Source: an uncultured Prevotella sp. (GTDB taxonomy: Bacteria > Bacteroidota > Bacteroidia > Bacteroidales > Bacteroidaceae). From it: a DNA stretch of 25,139 nt. The first letter of the stretch is position 1; every line of letters starts with the position of its first letter. The notes beneath the pieces are model-generated. The model worked only from the letters and a program-made list of their open reading frames with translations, was not told where the DNA came from and did not search any database. Location: the NCBI GenBank assembly GCA_900557405.1, contig USSF01000034.1, positions 1-25,139 on the forward strand, given 5' to 3'. The position numbers were made by a program, and so were the translations under genes. Shown piece after piece: positions 22,839 to 25,139 of the stretch.

Positions 22839-25103
22839 TTACTTTATAGTTGTCTTTGTAATGTGTCCATTCATTTTTACAAGATAAACACCATTTTGCA
22901 GTTCCAGTCTGACCTCTTCTGAAGCAAGACGGAATGACTTGACGAGAATACCGGATGTTGTATATACATAAACCGGTGTATCTACAGCACCACGGATGAT
23001 GACACCACCAGGAACGGTTTGCACAGGAGCAGCACCGGCACCAGCAGATGCAATCGAAGTAGTCTCTGCCACGCGCGAGGTCAAACGGTAACCTACAGCC
23101 TCTGCGTCAGAAACCATAGCATTCAGTGTCTTGACCTCATTTGCATCCATCGCCTTGTTGAATGACACTGTGAATATGTCATTGCCGTCCAGGAAAAAAC
23201 TGTTGCTCAGAGAATAGACTACCACTCTCCAAGTGCGTGAATTCAGCTTGGCATACGTCAGCAGGTGGGTCGCAGTGATAGCATCATCCAGCTTGAATGT
23301 AACGTCGCTGACGTTTCTTGGCAGCACAATGTCTGTCTGCAGCGCTGTATAGATGCCATTGTTGTCCAGTGCAACGGCGATGGATTTCTGTCCGTTCTGG
23401 GTAAGTACAAGACAGTCAGCGGATGGAGCGTCCATGTGCATATTGGTCTTGGCCATGGCTCTGCTGCTCATTGTCTCAAGACTCTGCTGCATGATAATCT
23501 CCGTAGTAGCTGATACATCGGAAACGGAAATGCTGCCATCGCCATTCACATCGGCTGCCTCAAGCGAGAACTTGCCTGCCACCTTATTTAATATATAGTT
23601 GATGGTATTGACAACATCCACGATGTTCACCTCATCATCGTCATTGGAGTCGCCCTTCAATACCGACAGGACTTTCACCTGACAGGTGCCTTCCACCTGA
23701 CTGCCATCCTGTGATGTTGCCTTGATTACTGCATCGCCAGGGGCAATAGCCGAAACGATACCTTCTTCTGATACCTTGGCAACATCTTCGTTGGTAGACG
23801 ACCAGACAATACGTGTATCTGTTGCATTGGCCGGAGCAACTGTAGCCGAGAGCTGTGCCTGATGGTTCTTTCTGATCTCCAAAGACTCTGAACTCAATGC
23901 TATCGAAGCGACCTTTGTCGGGTCAACGGTTATTGTACAGGCAGCCTTGGCACCGCCGCCGTCATCGGCGATTGCATGGATTGTTGTTTGTCCAACCGCA
24001 TGAGCGGTTACCACACCTTCTGCTGATACCGTTGCTACAGCCTCATCATCCGACTTCCAATCCACTTTCTTGTTGATTGCATCGTCCGGACCTACTGTAG
24101 CTTCGAGCGTGAGTGTTTCACCTGCCTCTAAGTGGGCGTCTTCCTGGTTCAGGGTGACAGTATTCAGGAATATTCCCTCTGTCATAGCCTTGATGTTACC
24201 CCAGTCCTTCCATGTGGCAGACCTTTTGTATCTGCTCACATAGCTTGCCGGCACGAATAAAGTACCGTTAGCCACCACATCCTCTGGGAAGTTTGCCAGT
24301 CCCGCAGGAATGGGTGAGGTTGCGTATGACTTTACATACTTTATATTGGTACATCCGTCAAACGAATTCTCGCCTAATGACGAAACATTCTTGCTGAGCG
24401 AAATCCATGTCAATCCTGTACAGCCCTGGAATGACTGCTTGCCCACCGACGAAATTTCCCCCTTTACTTCCACATAGGGGAGGGATGTGCAGCCTGCAAA
24501 AGACTCTACTCCCAGACCTTCCAAGGTTTCCGGCATTTCAACTCCTTCCAATGCCGTGCAGTTCTGGAATGCTGACGGACCGATAATCCTCAGAGAAGTT
24601 CCTAAATCAAGTTTTCTCAAAGATGTACATCCTGAGAAGCTGTTGTCTGCGATACTGGTCATGCTTGCAGGGAGTGCCACGTTGTCAAGAGAAGTACATC
24701 CAGAGAATCCATAGTCTGATATCTGACTGAGGGCTTCGCTGAATCTTACAGACTTCAATGACGTACAGCCACGGAAGCCCCACATGTTGATGGAAGTGAT
24801 ATTGTCTGGAATATATAAATTCTCCAGTCCTGTGCAGTATGAGAACATATACTTGTCCACCACCTTCAGATTCTTGCCCAGAGTCAGGTTCTTGAGTTCT
24901 GCAATGGAATAGAACGGGGAGTGGGTTGATACATCTGTATTGTAAGACAACCAACGTCCTAAATAGAGAGTTTCCACAGGACAATCACGGAAAAGTCCAT
25001 GTTCCTCGTTTGAAGAGCCATACGCCATCTCCATCAGATCTGTTCCATCTTCGAACGTTACAGTCTTCAACGCCTTGCAATTCGTGAATGCGTTATTAGT
25101 TGA
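22839..25103 (-). pseudogene. BspA-like LRR/Big2/dockerin protein, 5' end missing
   Basis: The open frame runs from a stop at 25104-25106 and lacks any signal peptide. The usable frame opens within an LRR: NNAFTNCKALKTVTF precedes any ATG, so the true 5' part is gone. Counting from the TTG at 25070, parts in order are BspA/TpLRR repeats (1-250, pattern FxGCTSLxxVxLP), two Big2 Ig-like domains (about 302-382 and 386-467), a dockerin with two canonical calcium loops (D474, N476, D478, D485; D508, N510, D512, D519), a cohesin-like domain (about 560-665), and a T9SS-like tail (about 688-743). Such proteins are surface adhesins or scaffold parts. Downstream genes follow closely. It may be a broken gene, or the break may be an assembly or insertion boundary; either way the 5' part is not in the window. 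Confidence 0.75.
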
Positions 25104-25139
25104 TTATCAGTATTATACGCTCAAAACGGTAGAAAAGTG
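25104..25139. other. Unrelated sequence at the truncation point
   Basis: On the - strand no reading frame here continues the LRR pattern and an in-frame TAA comes at once. The sequence could be the end of an inserted element, with TTTCTACCGTTTTGA possibly a gene's last codons, but 36 bases are too few to identify it. Confidence 0.4.

Overview
The window looks like a chromosomal segment of a Bacteroidales bacterium, most like Prevotella or a close relative. The reasons are secreted proteins ending in type IX secretion (T9SS)-like C-terminal domains, a BspA-type leucine-rich-repeat protein, dockerin and cohesin-like modules, a small conserved DUF2795 protein, and promoters of the Bacteroidetes type (TAnnTTTG -7 box, almost no Shine-Dalgarno sequences). 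No rRNA, tRNA or CRISPR array was seen. All family assignments were made by eye from protein motifs, without database searches.

Left part (1-3950, + strand): L-serine ammonia-lyase, an acyltransferase-3 membrane protein overlapping its end, a degenerate methyltransferase-like protein, a PduO-type cobalamin adenosyltransferase and a DUF2795 protein, closed by a strong terminator at 3903-3946. Then on the - strand come a 929-residue secreted LRR protein with a T9SS-like tail (4137-6926) and a small secreted protein with a His/Lys/Asp-rich tail ending in 11 Asp (7245-7793).

Centre (8058-17096, + strand) is the most interesting part. Four genes run in one direction: a secreted beta-helix protein resembling glycoside hydrolases (GH141/GH120-like), a cytoplasmic GH31 of the YicI alpha-xylosidase type, a 1025-residue protein fusing a UroD-type methyltransferase domain, a MetH-type homocysteine methyltransferase domain and a corrinoid-binding domain, and a sodium:solute symporter. 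My reading is a pathway in which a methylated sugar is released outside, imported, stripped of its methyl group through an on-board corrinoid, and the methyl group is passed to homocysteine to make methionine. Only the homocysteine and corrinoid halves are firmly read from motifs; the methyl donor is inferred. A candidate donor is an O-methyl sugar such as 2-O-methyl-xylose or 4-O-methyl-glucuronate.

Right part (- strand): lutABC lactate-oxidation genes (17246-20002), then a 3'-terminal fragment of a group II intron (about 20266-20358, + strand). A four-gene row follows: a BspA-like LRR/Big2/dockerin protein whose 5' end is cut off near 25104, a secreted protein with two cohesin-like domains, a 69-residue precursor-like peptide, and an unrecognised 209-residue protein.

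Short tandem repeats recur: 7-bp units before the serine lyase and across the GH31 stop codon, 9-bp units inside the fusion protein's linker, and trinucleotides in the His-rich gene.
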